From: Dyella sp. ASV24
GTDB taxonomy: Bacteria; Pseudomonadota; Gammaproteobacteria; Xanthomonadales; Rhodanobacteraceae
DNA: 52,011 nt
Reading direction: 5' to 3'
Assembly (NCBI RefSeq): GCF_016428905.1
Contig: NZ_JAELTQ010000019.1
Coordinates: 1-52,011 of the forward strand
Shown: positions 15,804 through 23,861 of the stretch, one piece after another
Numbering within the stretch: the first letter of the stretch is position 1
How the letters are laid out: the number at the start of each line of letters is the position of its first letter
The notes under the pieces: model-generated
Seen by the model: the letters and a program-made list of their open reading frames with translations, nothing else
The model's database searches: none
Told to the model about the DNA's origin: nothing
Translations under genes and position numbers: made by a program

Positions 15804-15891
15804 TGGATAGCTATTGCCAGATCGAAACGAACGTAAATGGTTCGCCCATAGGGAAGGGCGCGCTTGGACCTGGACGTGATTGAGAAGAACC

Positions 15892-17160
15892 ATGGACGGA
15901 CACCTGTTTCGCCTTGAGGCAGTGGACGCGAGGCGTCGCTCCCATTTTGGAAACGTACGACTGGCGACACCTCTCTCTCATTCGGTCTGGGCGATTGTGG
16001 CGGCCGGCACGCTGATCATCGTATGCGCCTGGCTCGTGATGGGCCATTACACGCGAAGGGAGCACGTCAATGGAGCGCTCGTTCCCAAGGCAGGCCTGAT
16101 CAATCTGAGCGCACGTGGTGCTGGAACCGTTACCTCCATCCAGGTAGCTGATGGCAGCGCGGTGCACGCAGGTGACCCCATTTTGGTTCTGTCTGGTGAA
16201 TTGAGCAGCGTTGCGCTCGGCGACACCGATGCTCACGTGAGTGATGAGTTGCGGGGTCAGGCACAAAAGTTGGACGAGGACGCCGCAAACGCTTTACGCA
16301 TAGCAGGCCAACAAGAGCACGACCTTCAAGAACAGCAACGATGGTTGAAAGGCCAGCTGGCAGAGATCGATCAAGCATTGGCGATACAACGACGCCAGGT
16401 GGAGAGTGATAACAACTTGCTGGAGCACATCCGGCCTCTTGTGAATCAGGGTTACGTTTCCAAGTTGCAGATACAGGATCAGGAAACGCAGGCGACGAAC
16501 GCTGAGGTTCAGGTCAAAGCGCTTGCGCGCGAACGCGATGAACTCACGCAGCAATTCAGCAGCGTGGGCTATCAGTTGCAACAGCTGCCACTCGCCACCC
16601 TTGCAAAGGTCAATGATCTGCATCGTCAACACGCTCAGGTCTCGCAGCAGCTTGCACAGAACGAGGTGGCGCGCGAAATGGTCATTCGTGCTCCCAAGGA
16701 CGGCGTGGTTTCGGCGCTACTGGTCAAACCGGGTCAAACGGTGTCGGCGGGTCAGGGTGTGGCGACGATTGTTCCGGCTGCATCCCCATTGGAAGCCGAG
16801 CTCTGGGTGCCGAGTTCCGCCATAGGATTTGTTCATCGCGGCGTCAAAGTGACCTTGCACTACCAAGCGTTTCCCTACCAGAAGTTTGGTGTGCAGCACG
16901 GCGTTGTCGATTCCGTCTCTCCCAGTGCACTGACGCCGGCCGAGATGACGTCGTTGCTGGGGCAGGCGCCGCCGGCCCAGGACATGTATCGCGTCCATGT
17001 GGCGATAGACAGCCAGACAGTGCGTGCTTACGGGAGTCCGATCGTGCTTAAGCCAGGCATGGCCATTGAGGCCAGTCTTCTCCTGGATCGTCGCCGGCTT
17101 GTCGAGTGGATCTTCGAACCACTCTATGGCATGCGCCAGCGCGATGGAGGTATCTGGTGA
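15892..17160 (+). CDS. HlyD-family membrane fusion protein of a peptide exporter
   Basis: 422 residues from the ATG at 15892 (a TTG lies four codons upstream). Order: short cytoplasmic N-terminus, one membrane helix (about 31-51), lipoyl half (GAGTVTSIQVADGSAVHAGDPILVL), long periplasmic coiled coil (about 115-255), second lipoyl half (APKDGVVSALLVKPGQTVSAGQ) and beta-barrel domain. This is the adaptor of bacteriocin/colicin V-type ABC export systems, bridging the inner-membrane ABC protein and an outer-membrane TolC-like channel, which is not encoded here. Its stop overlaps the ATG of the ABC gene (TGATG). A complete, normal-length member. Confidence 0.92.
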   Translation: MDGHLFRLEAVDARRRSHFGNVRLATPLSHSVWAIVAAGTLIIVCAWLVMGHYTRREHVNGALVPKAGLINLSARGAGTVTSIQVADGSAVHAGDPILVLSGELSSVALGDTDAHVSDELRGQAQKLDEDAANALRIAGQQEHDLQEQQRWLKGQLAEIDQALAIQRRQVESDNNLLEHIRPLVNQGYVSKLQIQDQETQATNAEVQVKALARERDELTQQFSSVGYQLQQLPLATLAKVNDLHRQHAQVSQQLAQNEVAREMVIRAPKDGVVSALLVKPGQTVSAGQGVATIVPAASPLEAELWVPSSAIGFVHRGVKVTLHYQAFPYQKFGVQHGVVDSVSPSALTPAEMTSLLGQAPPAQDMYRVHVAIDSQTVRAYGSPIVLKPGMAIEASLLLDRRRLVEWIFEPLYGMRQRDGGIW

Positions 17161-19334
17161 TGCGGGCTCGTGAGCACGAACAGCGTATCCAGGATGCGGA
17201 TCTCGCAATAAAAAGCAGCGGCGCCAAGCTGTCCTTCAGTCGAAGGCGGCGGCTACCGGTAATGCGCCAAACGGAAGCCGCGGAGTGCGGACTGGCTTGC
17301 CTGGCGATGATCGCGTCCTATCACGGCCATCATGCCGATCTCGCTGCGATGCGACGAAAGTTCGCTATTTCCATGAAAGGCGTCACGCTTGCTCGTCTCA
17401 TCGAGATTGCGCATGCGTTGGGTCTGTCGAGCCGCCCGCTGAAATTGGAGCTGTCAGAGTTGCATCAGCTTCAGCTTCCGTGCCTGCTTCATTGGAACTT
17501 GAACCACTTTGTTGTCCTGAAAGAGGTGCGCAAGGGGCGCGTCATCATCCATGATCCTGCACTCGGCGAGCGGCGCTTGTCGATCGAGGACGTGAGCCAT
17601 CATTTCACTGGTATCGCCGTTGAACTGATGCCCGGATCCGACTTCAAACGTCAGGAGGCGGCGCCAAACCTGCCTCTTCGCGCATTGACGGGATCCGTTC
17701 ATGGCCTCACCCGCAGCTTGGTTCAAGTGTTCTCGTTGGCGCTTGTGTTGGAACTGTTCGCTCTGCTGACACCTCAGCTGACCCAGGCAGTAGTCGATCA
17801 GGTGATTGCCGACGGCGACCACGAGCTGCTGGCCATGGTGGGTATCAGCTTCATCGTGTTGCTCATGTTGCAGACAACGTTCACCGCGATCCGTACATGG
17901 ACCGTGATGTGGCTGGGAAGCCACTTCAACCTGAGCTGGACCGGAAACGTCTTCCAGCATCTGGTGCGATTGCCGCAAGCCTATTTTCTAAAGCGTCACC
18001 TGGGTGATGTCGTTTCACGCTTCAATGCCATTACCACAATCCAGCAAACGCTGACCACGCAATTCATTGGGGCCATCCTGGATGGGCTCATGGCCACGCT
18101 GACACTGGTTGCGCTCTACATCTATAGCCCGCTTCTGGCCACGATCACATTGCTGGCGTTATTTCTCTATGGAGTTCTTCGCCTCGCCTACTTTCGGCAT
18201 TTCCGAGAGGCGACGATGGATCAGATCGAGTCAGGCGCCAAGCAACAGAGTTGCTTCATCGAGTCTGTGCGAGGCATCCAGACGCTTCGCCTGTACAACC
18301 AGGAGTCGATGCAGACCTCGAGATACTTGAATGCGACAGCAAACGCCATCAATACCGGCATCCATGTGCAGAAGCTGGGAATCGCATTCGGGACATTGAA
18401 CAGCCTGACATCTGGCGTACAGCGCATCGCCGTACTGTGGATCGGTGCATGGGTCGCTCTACGCGGGTCCTTTAGTACTGGCATGCTCATCGCATTCACG
18501 TCTTACGCAGATCAGTTCACCTCGCGAGCCGCAAGCGCCATTGATTACCTGGTGCAACTTCGTCTTCTTAGGCTGCAGGGGGATCGTTTGGCGGACATCG
18601 TCATGAGCGACGTGGAGCGCCATGCCGAGGGTATCTACGTAGGCCCTTTGCCGAATCCATCGATACAGTTTCGCGATGTGAGCTTTCGCTACGCAGACGG
18701 TGAGCCGTGGTTGCTCGACAAGTGCAGCTTCGAGATCCGGCCAGGGGAAGCCGTTGCTATCGTGGGCCCTTCGGGCTGCGGTAAAAGCACGTTGATGCGC
18801 CTCATGCTGGGTCTCCTTGATCCGCAGGAGGGATCGATAAGCGTAGGGGGTATTGACCTCCGACATCTTGGAAAAAGCACGTTCCGTAAAATGGCCGGTA
18901 GTGTCATGCAGGATGACAAGCTCTTTGCGGGAACCATCGCGGACAACATCAGCTTCTTTGATGAGTCAGCCGTTCCGGAGGATATCGATCGCGCCGCGAA
19001 GCTTGCACAACTCCATGAGGACATCGTCGCTATGCCAATGGGCTATCACACCCTGGTAGGCGACATGGGCTCCACCTTGTCGGGTGGTCAACAGCAGCGT
19101 CTTTGCCTTGCGCGCGCGCTCTATCGTGATCCTTCTTTCTACTTCCTGGACGAAGCCACCAGCCACCTCGATTCGAAAAGAGAGATGGCTATCGTATCCG
19201 TATTCAGGGAAACCAAAGCCACGCGTGTGCTGATTGCGCATCGGTCTGAAGCCATCAAGAGCGCCGACCGAATTCTGATGATGGACCACGGCCGGCTAGT
19301 AGAAACCAGCCTGGCATCGTACTTCGGCGAGTGA
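17160..19334 (+). CDS. Peptidase-containing (C39) ABC exporter for double-glycine peptides
   Basis: 724 residues. N-terminal C39 cysteine protease: Gln37 and Cys43 in RQTEAAECGLACLAMI, His116 in LNHFVVL, Asp132 in IIHDPALGERRLS, so all catalytic residues are present. Six membrane helices span about 185-460. The ATPase domain has Walker A GPSGCGKST, signature LSGGQQQR, Walker B FYFLDEAT and the switch His in LIAHRSE. Such proteins cut the leader after Gly-Gly and export the core peptide. The start ATG overlaps the HlyD stop. The natural substrate is the precursor at 20286. The signature motif is intact, so it should be active. Confidence 0.95.
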   Translation: MRAREHEQRIQDADLAIKSSGAKLSFSRRRRLPVMRQTEAAECGLACLAMIASYHGHHADLAAMRRKFAISMKGVTLARLIEIAHALGLSSRPLKLELSELHQLQLPCLLHWNLNHFVVLKEVRKGRVIIHDPALGERRLSIEDVSHHFTGIAVELMPGSDFKRQEAAPNLPLRALTGSVHGLTRSLVQVFSLALVLELFALLTPQLTQAVVDQVIADGDHELLAMVGISFIVLLMLQTTFTAIRTWTVMWLGSHFNLSWTGNVFQHLVRLPQAYFLKRHLGDVVSRFNAITTIQQTLTTQFIGAILDGLMATLTLVALYIYSPLLATITLLALFLYGVLRLAYFRHFREATMDQIESGAKQQSCFIESVRGIQTLRLYNQESMQTSRYLNATANAINTGIHVQKLGIAFGTLNSLTSGVQRIAVLWIGAWVALRGSFSTGMLIAFTSYADQFTSRAASAIDYLVQLRLLRLQGDRLADIVMSDVERHAEGIYVGPLPNPSIQFRDVSFRYADGEPWLLDKCSFEIRPGEAVAIVGPSGCGKSTLMRLMLGLLDPQEGSISVGGIDLRHLGKSTFRKMAGSVMQDDKLFAGTIADNISFFDESAVPEDIDRAAKLAQLHEDIVAMPMGYHTLVGDMGSTLSGGQQQRLCLARALYRDPSFYFLDEATSHLDSKREMAIVSVFRETKATRVLIAHRSEAIKSADRILMMDHGRLVETSLASYFGE

Positions 19335-19340
19335 ACCATC

Positions 19341-20195
19341 ATGCGCATCGCCAAGGCGAACTTTGACCTTCCCCGTCATCATCACTTCTCCGCTCGGACG
19401 CTGAGAGATGGTCGCGATGCTGCGGACCGACTGTCCCGATTACCTCGGGTGCCGGAAACCGTATGGCGCGAATTGACGACGGCGCTTTGCTTGACGTCGG
19501 CATCATTTGAACTGCCTCCTTCAAAACTCGGAGCACGGGTTGACGCCAAGTTGGCGTCGATGCGCGACTATTTGTCGATTGCCATGTGGGAGCGATATGG
19601 CAATGCGTCGTACAGATACACGCGAATGTCGGATGAGATAGCGTCTTTCGATGCATGCAAAGTTCAGCTTATCGGGTCGCTTTCAAGAAGTTCGGGCCCT
19701 TGGGAGTTCAACGCCGCGCTTCACGATCTCCATAGGCACCTTTACAAAAAGGACGTTGGCTTTCGGCAGACATCGGTGCATATCGCGACTATTGACGTGG
19801 AAGATCAGGTGCACTTCCCGCCGCACGAATGCATCGAGGTCCGGCTCGCCCAGATCCAGAAGAACCTGATCGTCAACGCAGGGCATCCACTTCTGGCGGC
19901 AACCGTTGCATACGTTTCGCTCATCGAGATCCACCCTTTCGAGGACGGTAATGGGCGTCTTTCAAGGGTCCTGACGAATGCGCTGATGCATGGTGGAGAT
20001 AAGTCCGGGGAGGCTTACCTGCCGCTCAAGGAATTGAACCTCCTTACACGAGGAAGCTTTTATCTCAACTACATGCGCGCTGTGGTCTATGGCGATTGGC
20101 GGCCGCTGTTGGAGTTCTTTATCAGTGCGATCCAACTGTATGAGCTTGTCGTAGAGGCGGTCGCGGAGACAGATCGCGTTGCGATGCTGGCGTAG
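19341..20195 (+). CDS. Fic-domain protein within the peptide-export locus
   Basis: 284 residues, starting six bases after the ABC stop, so almost certainly co-transcribed. The Fic core motif is complete: His198 in IHPFEDGNGRLSR (H-x-F-x-D-G-N-G-R-x-x-R), with a flap region VHFPPHECIEVRLAQ (about 157-171). Fic enzymes usually transfer AMP, sometimes other nucleotides or phosphocholine, from a nucleotide cofactor to a Ser/Thr/Tyr hydroxyl. N-terminally, Ser53-Ala-Ser-Phe-Glu57-Leu58 resembles the inhibitory [S/T]xxxE[G/N] helix, but with Leu where Gly/Asn is usual. A Fic protein between a C39 exporter and its peptide is unusual. Candidate roles: modifying the peptide, producer immunity, or regulating the exporter. 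Confidence 0.9.
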   Translation: MRIAKANFDLPRHHHFSARTLRDGRDAADRLSRLPRVPETVWRELTTALCLTSASFELPPSKLGARVDAKLASMRDYLSIAMWERYGNASYRYTRMSDEIASFDACKVQLIGSLSRSSGPWEFNAALHDLHRHLYKKDVGFRQTSVHIATIDVEDQVHFPPHECIEVRLAQIQKNLIVNAGHPLLAATVAYVSLIEIHPFEDGNGRLSRVLTNALMHGGDKSGEAYLPLKELNLLTRGSFYLNYMRAVVYGDWRPLLEFFISAIQLYELVVEAVAETDRVAMLA

Positions 20196-20285
20196 CCACC
20201 TTCGTACCAGTCGTACTCGAGAGAATCCCTATAGCCGGGGGGGTAATCCCGGTCAACCCGTAACCTGACAAAAAGGAAGTTGTAT

Positions 20286-20588
20286 ATGCGAGCACTTTCA
20301 TTGCGTGAGTTGGAACTCATTTCGGGCGGCGACGGCGGCAACGGAACGACTTCGACCTCGAACAATAACCCGGACCCGAACCCGGGTGGCCAGTCCAATC
20401 CCAGCGGCGATAACGGCCCGGGCCTTAGCGGCGGCGGCAACGTGAGTGGCGGTTCCGGCCAGTCGCCGAGCTGGGGTGCGGGCATCGGCTATACCTTCGG
20501 TAACGGTGTGACTGTCGGTGGCACCATCGGTGGTACGGGTGGCAACATCAATGGTGGTGGCGTGACCGTGACGATTCCGATCCACTAA
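20286..20588 (+). CDS. Double-glycine-leader, Gly/Asn/Ser-rich exported peptide precursor
   Basis: 100 residues with a strong AAGGAAG seven bases before the ATG. The leader (residues 1-15) reads MRALSLRELELISGG, a textbook C39-cleaved leader (LSxxELExIxGG), so cleavage is expected after Gly15. The predicted 85-residue core has no cysteine. Its first half is Asn/Pro/Ser/Gly-rich and its second half alternates Gly with beta-branched residues (YTFGNGVTVGGTIGG, then GGGVTVTIPIH), suggesting a glycine-rich, beta-prone or membrane-active peptide like large class II microcins. Substrate of the ABC/HlyD pair upstream. Many Ser/Thr and one Tyr in the core could accept a Fic-transferred group. No known bacteriocin was recognised. 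Confidence 0.85.
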   Translation: MRALSLRELELISGGDGGNGTTSTSNNNPDPNPGGQSNPSGDNGPGLSGGGNVSGGSGQSPSWGAGIGYTFGNGVTVGGTIGGTGGNINGGGVTVTIPIH

Positions 20589-20637
20589 TCGTGGATCGTT
20601 GGCACGAGTGAAACAGGGGCTCATGTTTCTTTGTGCC
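20578..20637 (+). promoter_or_regulatory. Nested hairpins at the end of the precursor gene
   Basis: Arms CGATCCAC / GTGGATCG with the stop codon TAA in the five-base loop (20578-20598), followed by a second structure with GGCAC...GTGCC outside GAAACA...TGTTTC (20601-20637). They may stabilise the precursor mRNA or partially terminate before the protease-like gene. Confidence 0.45.
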
Positions 20638-20692
20638 CGCTACTCGCGTCAGTCTGTCTCTTGTCATGGAATGACCTGACAGGCCGCGCACC

Positions 20693-20727
20693 GGTGCGTC
20701 TTGCGTGACGGCGGGACGCACCCTTTT
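20693..20727 (+). terminator. Terminator-like hairpin between precursor and retropepsin gene
   Basis: GGTGCGTC, a 14-nt loop, GACGCACC, then CTTTT. It ends only 23 bp before the next ATG, so the downstream gene would depend on read-through or translation-coupled control. Confidence 0.5.
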
Positions 20728-20750
20728 CCTATCCTCAGGAAAGTTATTTC

Positions 20751-22061
20751 ATGGTTCGTCGATATGCTTGCAGGACAAGTCAGCCATCCCGTCTGTTGGC
20801 GAGTATGGCTGCGCTTCTTATTTCTCGCAGCGTAATAGCCGCTCATGCGGCGGACGCGGCGCACCTTATTGATCTCAAGGACAACGCGGGAATCGTAGCC
20901 GCTGTAGCGACAGGTGATCGGGCGAAGCTTGAGACTGTCGCGGGTCACTCCACATCACCCTTCGAGCAGCAATTTGCCCAGGCTGCGATGTATCGCGTCG
21001 ACTTCGATCTTGCCGCGGCTGATGGCGCCTTCAGCAGTTGCGAGAAAGCATTGACGGATCCAGACAATCCCAATCGCACGCTGTGCAGCCTGATGCTGTT
21101 GGGGGATGCATTTATTGAACGTCGCATGGATCAGTGGTTGGAGAAGCTCAGGTCCATCCATGACACCTACGATCCGGTGATAGAGAAGCATTACCCTGGA
21201 CGTGGCCTGCAATTGCGGGGTGCGGAAGGTGTCAGTGTTATTTCGGATGTGCCTTTTGGCGAAAGTGACGTGATCATGGCGCGTCCCGGGTTCGACATAC
21301 CTTACGTGAGCGATCGGGATCGCCAGGGTATCGAGAAGCGCATCGAGCCGTTAGTACAGGTAACCATCGGAGGTCAGACGATCCATGCCCTGATCGATAC
21401 CGGTTCGAGCTACGACATCATTTCTCCAGCGTTAGCAAATCGCTTGAAGATTCGGCCAAGCCTGCGTTACGACAAGCTCACGGATGGCAATAACCAAACC
21501 GTGTCAGCCACCATGGGGACGGCGCCGACTATCGTGATGGGTGAGGCGACCATCCGCCGATGGCCCGTGACCGTGGCGGAATCACCGTTTCCCATCATTA
21601 TCGGCTTACCACTCCTGAGCAAAATGGGTGGTGTCGTCATGACTGGAAAGAAGATCACGATAGGGGGATCGCTCGTCGCACCTGCTTGCCAGCAACCGAT
21701 GCGATTTGCCTCCAATCTAGACGGAAGCGTCACAAAACTTATCACCCGTATCACGGTTGACGGCAAGAGCAACGACGCTACCGTCGACACGGGCGGCGCC
21801 TTCACGGTGCTCAATGGAGTGGATACGAAGACCATGTCGGATAGCGATTCGACGGAGCGAGTGGTGTTTGCCGGCGGAATCAGCGAGAAGCGCATCGGTA
21901 AGCGCCATGGCTTGATTTCCTTTGGCGGGCCGGAGAAGCCGATGGACTACATCGTCATGTCGGACGCTTTTCACCTGACGCCCTACCAGGTGGGTTCTGG
22001 GGTACTGGGCGATCTTTCGTTGGTGATGGATTTCACTCACCGCCGACTTTGTGTGCAGTGA
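20751..22061 (+). CDS. Exported double retropepsin-like aspartic protease beside the peptide precursor
   Basis: 436 residues with a signal-like N-terminus (LASMAALLISRSVIAAHA). A helical region covers about 40-150. The first retropepsin-like domain has HALIDTGSSYDIIS (Asp216) and FPIIIGLPLLSKMGG; a second, weaker domain has NDATVDTGGAFTVL. Both DTG triads are intact. AGGAAAG lies seven bases before the ATG. Its place directly after the precursor suggests a link to the peptide, for instance periplasmic trimming, self-protection by degradation, or coincidence. The terminator-like hairpin upstream is the main argument against tight co-expression. Family assignment is good; role is inferred. Confidence 0.82.
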   Translation: MVRRYACRTSQPSRLLASMAALLISRSVIAAHAADAAHLIDLKDNAGIVAAVATGDRAKLETVAGHSTSPFEQQFAQAAMYRVDFDLAAADGAFSSCEKALTDPDNPNRTLCSLMLLGDAFIERRMDQWLEKLRSIHDTYDPVIEKHYPGRGLQLRGAEGVSVISDVPFGESDVIMARPGFDIPYVSDRDRQGIEKRIEPLVQVTIGGQTIHALIDTGSSYDIISPALANRLKIRPSLRYDKLTDGNNQTVSATMGTAPTIVMGEATIRRWPVTVAESPFPIIIGLPLLSKMGGVVMTGKKITIGGSLVAPACQQPMRFASNLDGSVTKLITRITVDGKSNDATVDTGGAFTVLNGVDTKTMSDSDSTERVVFAGGISEKRIGKRHGLISFGGPEKPMDYIVMSDAFHLTPYQVGSGVLGDLSLVMDFTHRRLCVQ

Positions 22062-22219
22062 TCTTCGACGCTGGGAATTGGATGGCGTTCCGTCGGACGA
22101 AATGGATGACCTTGGCTTTCTTTGAGTAGGCGTCACCTCGAGTGCTGTGGATCGCTTTGGACTCATGGTGGGGGTGGCCATCCTAATGTTTCCACGAAAG
22201 CTGGTAAGCCTTGGAAGCT

Positions 22220-23776
22220 TCAAGCCATATCGTATGCCGCTTGGTCGGATTCCTGTTGCCGTGCTGATCTGCCGAACCATCGCGACGCTGCCTGGGCTGC
22301 TTCGTCCAGGTTGGGCGCTATGTCGGTGGCCCATGCCACCACCCCGTCAGGCCGTACAAGCAGGGCACTTAGTCCCATCCTGTCCTTGGCATCGCTTGCG
22401 ACATAGATGGCGTGATCGTCCAGGCGCGCTGCCAGATTCTGAAGCGGTGCATCGGCACCGAAATCCAGGAGCAGGCCCCTGCCTGTCCTCAGTAGTGCAC
22501 CGAGCCTTGTTCCGTCGATCAGTTCGAGATCGGGTGCGCTGCATCCCACTAGTGAATGGCCATCGCCAAGATCATGGCGGAGGCCAACACCCCATACGCG
22601 GCTGGCAAAATACGTCGCACCATCGCGTGTATCGATGAGGTCACGAATGATGGCCTCCAGCGCGCGTGAGCTCTTGCTTGGTCGCATGAGCGCGACCTGG
22701 GCGCGTGACCAGTCCAGCACTTGGGCGGCGATAGGCATGCGCTCGCTCGCATAGGTGTCGAGTAGGCCGTCCGGCGCGTCGCCACGGAGCGTGGCGGCGA
22801 GTTTCCAGCCCAGGTTCATGGCGTCGCCAAGACCGAGGTTGAGGCCCTGTCCGCCTAAGGGCGAATGGACATGGGCGGCATCGCCCGCGAGCAGCACCCG
22901 TCCGCGGCGATATGACGTTGCCTGATAGGCGCGATCGGTCCAGGTGGTCGCGAGCCTAAGGCTGGTTACGGTGACATTGGTGCAAGAGACACGGCGCAAC
23001 ACGGTTTGCACATGGTCGAGTGTGATCGGCTGGGTGCGATGAAAGGCGCCCCCGTCGAAGTCGACCATGCCAATCGTTCCGGGTCGCGCATAGGTGTACA
23101 TGCCGGTCGGCGTGTAGTGGCGGCCCACTGGGAGCATGTCCGGGTCAGCCAGCTCGACATCGACGGAGTAACCAGTGAACTCTGGCTCGGTGCCAGCGAA
23201 CGCGAAGCCGCCCGCCTTGCGTACGGTACTGCGTCCACCATCACAACCGACGAGCCAGTGCGCGTGGAAGTTCTCTCCAGCAGTGCGCATGATCACCAGA
23301 TCGTCCGACGCCTCGAAACTTTCGACACCCATGCCGCGCCGGATATCAACACCCGTAGCGTTTGCGCGAGCGGCCAAGGCGGATTCAAGCGTTTCGAGAT
23401 CAATAGCCATGTTGGAACCGGCTGGGCCCGGTTGGTAATACGGCCACGTCGAGGTATCGATCTTGTCGTGGTAGAACTGGATGCCGGCAAAGTGTCCGCC
23501 TGGACGGCGGGGCTGATTCGTCCAGTGTGCGGTCGCCGTATTGGCGCCCCCGTTCGGCGGTTGCAATGCCGTGATGTCATCCAGCAGGCCGCGCCTGGTG
23601 AAGGCTTCGATCGTGGGCACCGTAAGGCCGCGCATGCCGAAGGGCAGGCGCTTCAAGGGGGAGCTCGGATCGTGGGCTTGTTCCAACACCAATACGGAGA
23701 GACCCGCGAGGCGCAGCTCACAAGCCAGAAACAAGCCGACAGGACCCGCGCCGGCAATAGCGACGTCGTAAATCAA
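22220..23776 (-). CDS. FAD-dependent aromatic-ring-type monooxygenase (PheA/TfdB class)
   Basis: 518 residues if started at the TTG at 23776, which has AAGGAG six bases upstream; an ATG at 23806 lies in frame but has no ribosome binding site. Motifs: GAGPVGLFLACELRLAGLSVLVLEQ (dinucleotide binding), VGCDGGRSTVRK (DG motif), GRVLLAGDAAHVHSPLGGQGLNLGLGDAMNLGWKLA (GD motif). A C-terminal thioredoxin-like domain is present, as in phenol/PgaE-type hydroxylases. These use NADPH and oxygen to hydroxylate aromatic or polyketide substrates. Divergent from a TetR regulator whose palindrome lies between them, so expression is probably ligand-induced. Confidence 0.88.
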   Translation of the reverse strand: MIYDVAIAGAGPVGLFLACELRLAGLSVLVLEQAHDPSSPLKRLPFGMRGLTVPTIEAFTRRGLLDDITALQPPNGGANTATAHWTNQPRRPGGHFAGIQFYHDKIDTSTWPYYQPGPAGSNMAIDLETLESALAARANATGVDIRRGMGVESFEASDDLVIMRTAGENFHAHWLVGCDGGRSTVRKAGGFAFAGTEPEFTGYSVDVELADPDMLPVGRHYTPTGMYTYARPGTIGMVDFDGGAFHRTQPITLDHVQTVLRRVSCTNVTVTSLRLATTWTDRAYQATSYRRGRVLLAGDAAHVHSPLGGQGLNLGLGDAMNLGWKLAATLRGDAPDGLLDTYASERMPIAAQVLDWSRAQVALMRPSKSSRALEAIIRDLIDTRDGATYFASRVWGVGLRHDLGDGHSLVGCSAPDLELIDGTRLGALLRTGRGLLLDFGADAPLQNLAARLDDHAIYVASDAKDRMGLSALLVRPDGVVAWATDIAPNLDEAAQAASRWFGRSARQQESDQAAYDMA

Positions 23777-23837
23777 GGCAGTCTCCTTAAGACAGCATCG
23801 GGCCATCGGGGATGATGGGCGGTCGCGGCAAAAATCT

Positions 23838-23850
23838 TACACTCAGTGTA
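23838..23850. promoter_or_regulatory. TetR-type operator TACACT-C-AGTGTA
   Basis: Perfect 13-bp palindrome between the divergent monooxygenase and TetR genes, 12 bp before the TetR ATG. TAGTAT (23849-23854) overlapping its edge is a possible -10, only seven bases from the ATG. TetR repressors typically bind such TACACTnAGTGTA sites, so autoregulation and control of the monooxygenase are inferred. Confidence 0.65.
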
Positions 23851-23861
23851 GTATTGTGGAT

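Larger units (their letters stand above)
15111..15891. other. Long AT-rich upstream region of the peptide-export locus
   Basis: About 780 bp without a convincing gene; minus-strand open frames at 15121-15351 and 15370-15669 lack family resemblance or good starts. Base composition is visibly more AT-rich than the flanks. It contains two related palindromic elements sharing the ten-mer AATGTTCATT (15343-15352 and 15782-15791) and is probably the control region for the exporter operon. Confidence 0.5.

Noticed and set aside
19341-20195. Fic/Doc toxin of a toxin-antitoxin pair
   Set aside because: It has the length and N-terminal region of a stand-alone Fic protein, no Phd-like antitoxin adjacent, and is part of the exporter operon.
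15892-22061. Lantibiotic or lasso-peptide cluster
   Set aside because: No LanM/LanB/LanC-like, cyclase or asparagine-synthetase-like genes are present and the precursor core has no cysteine.
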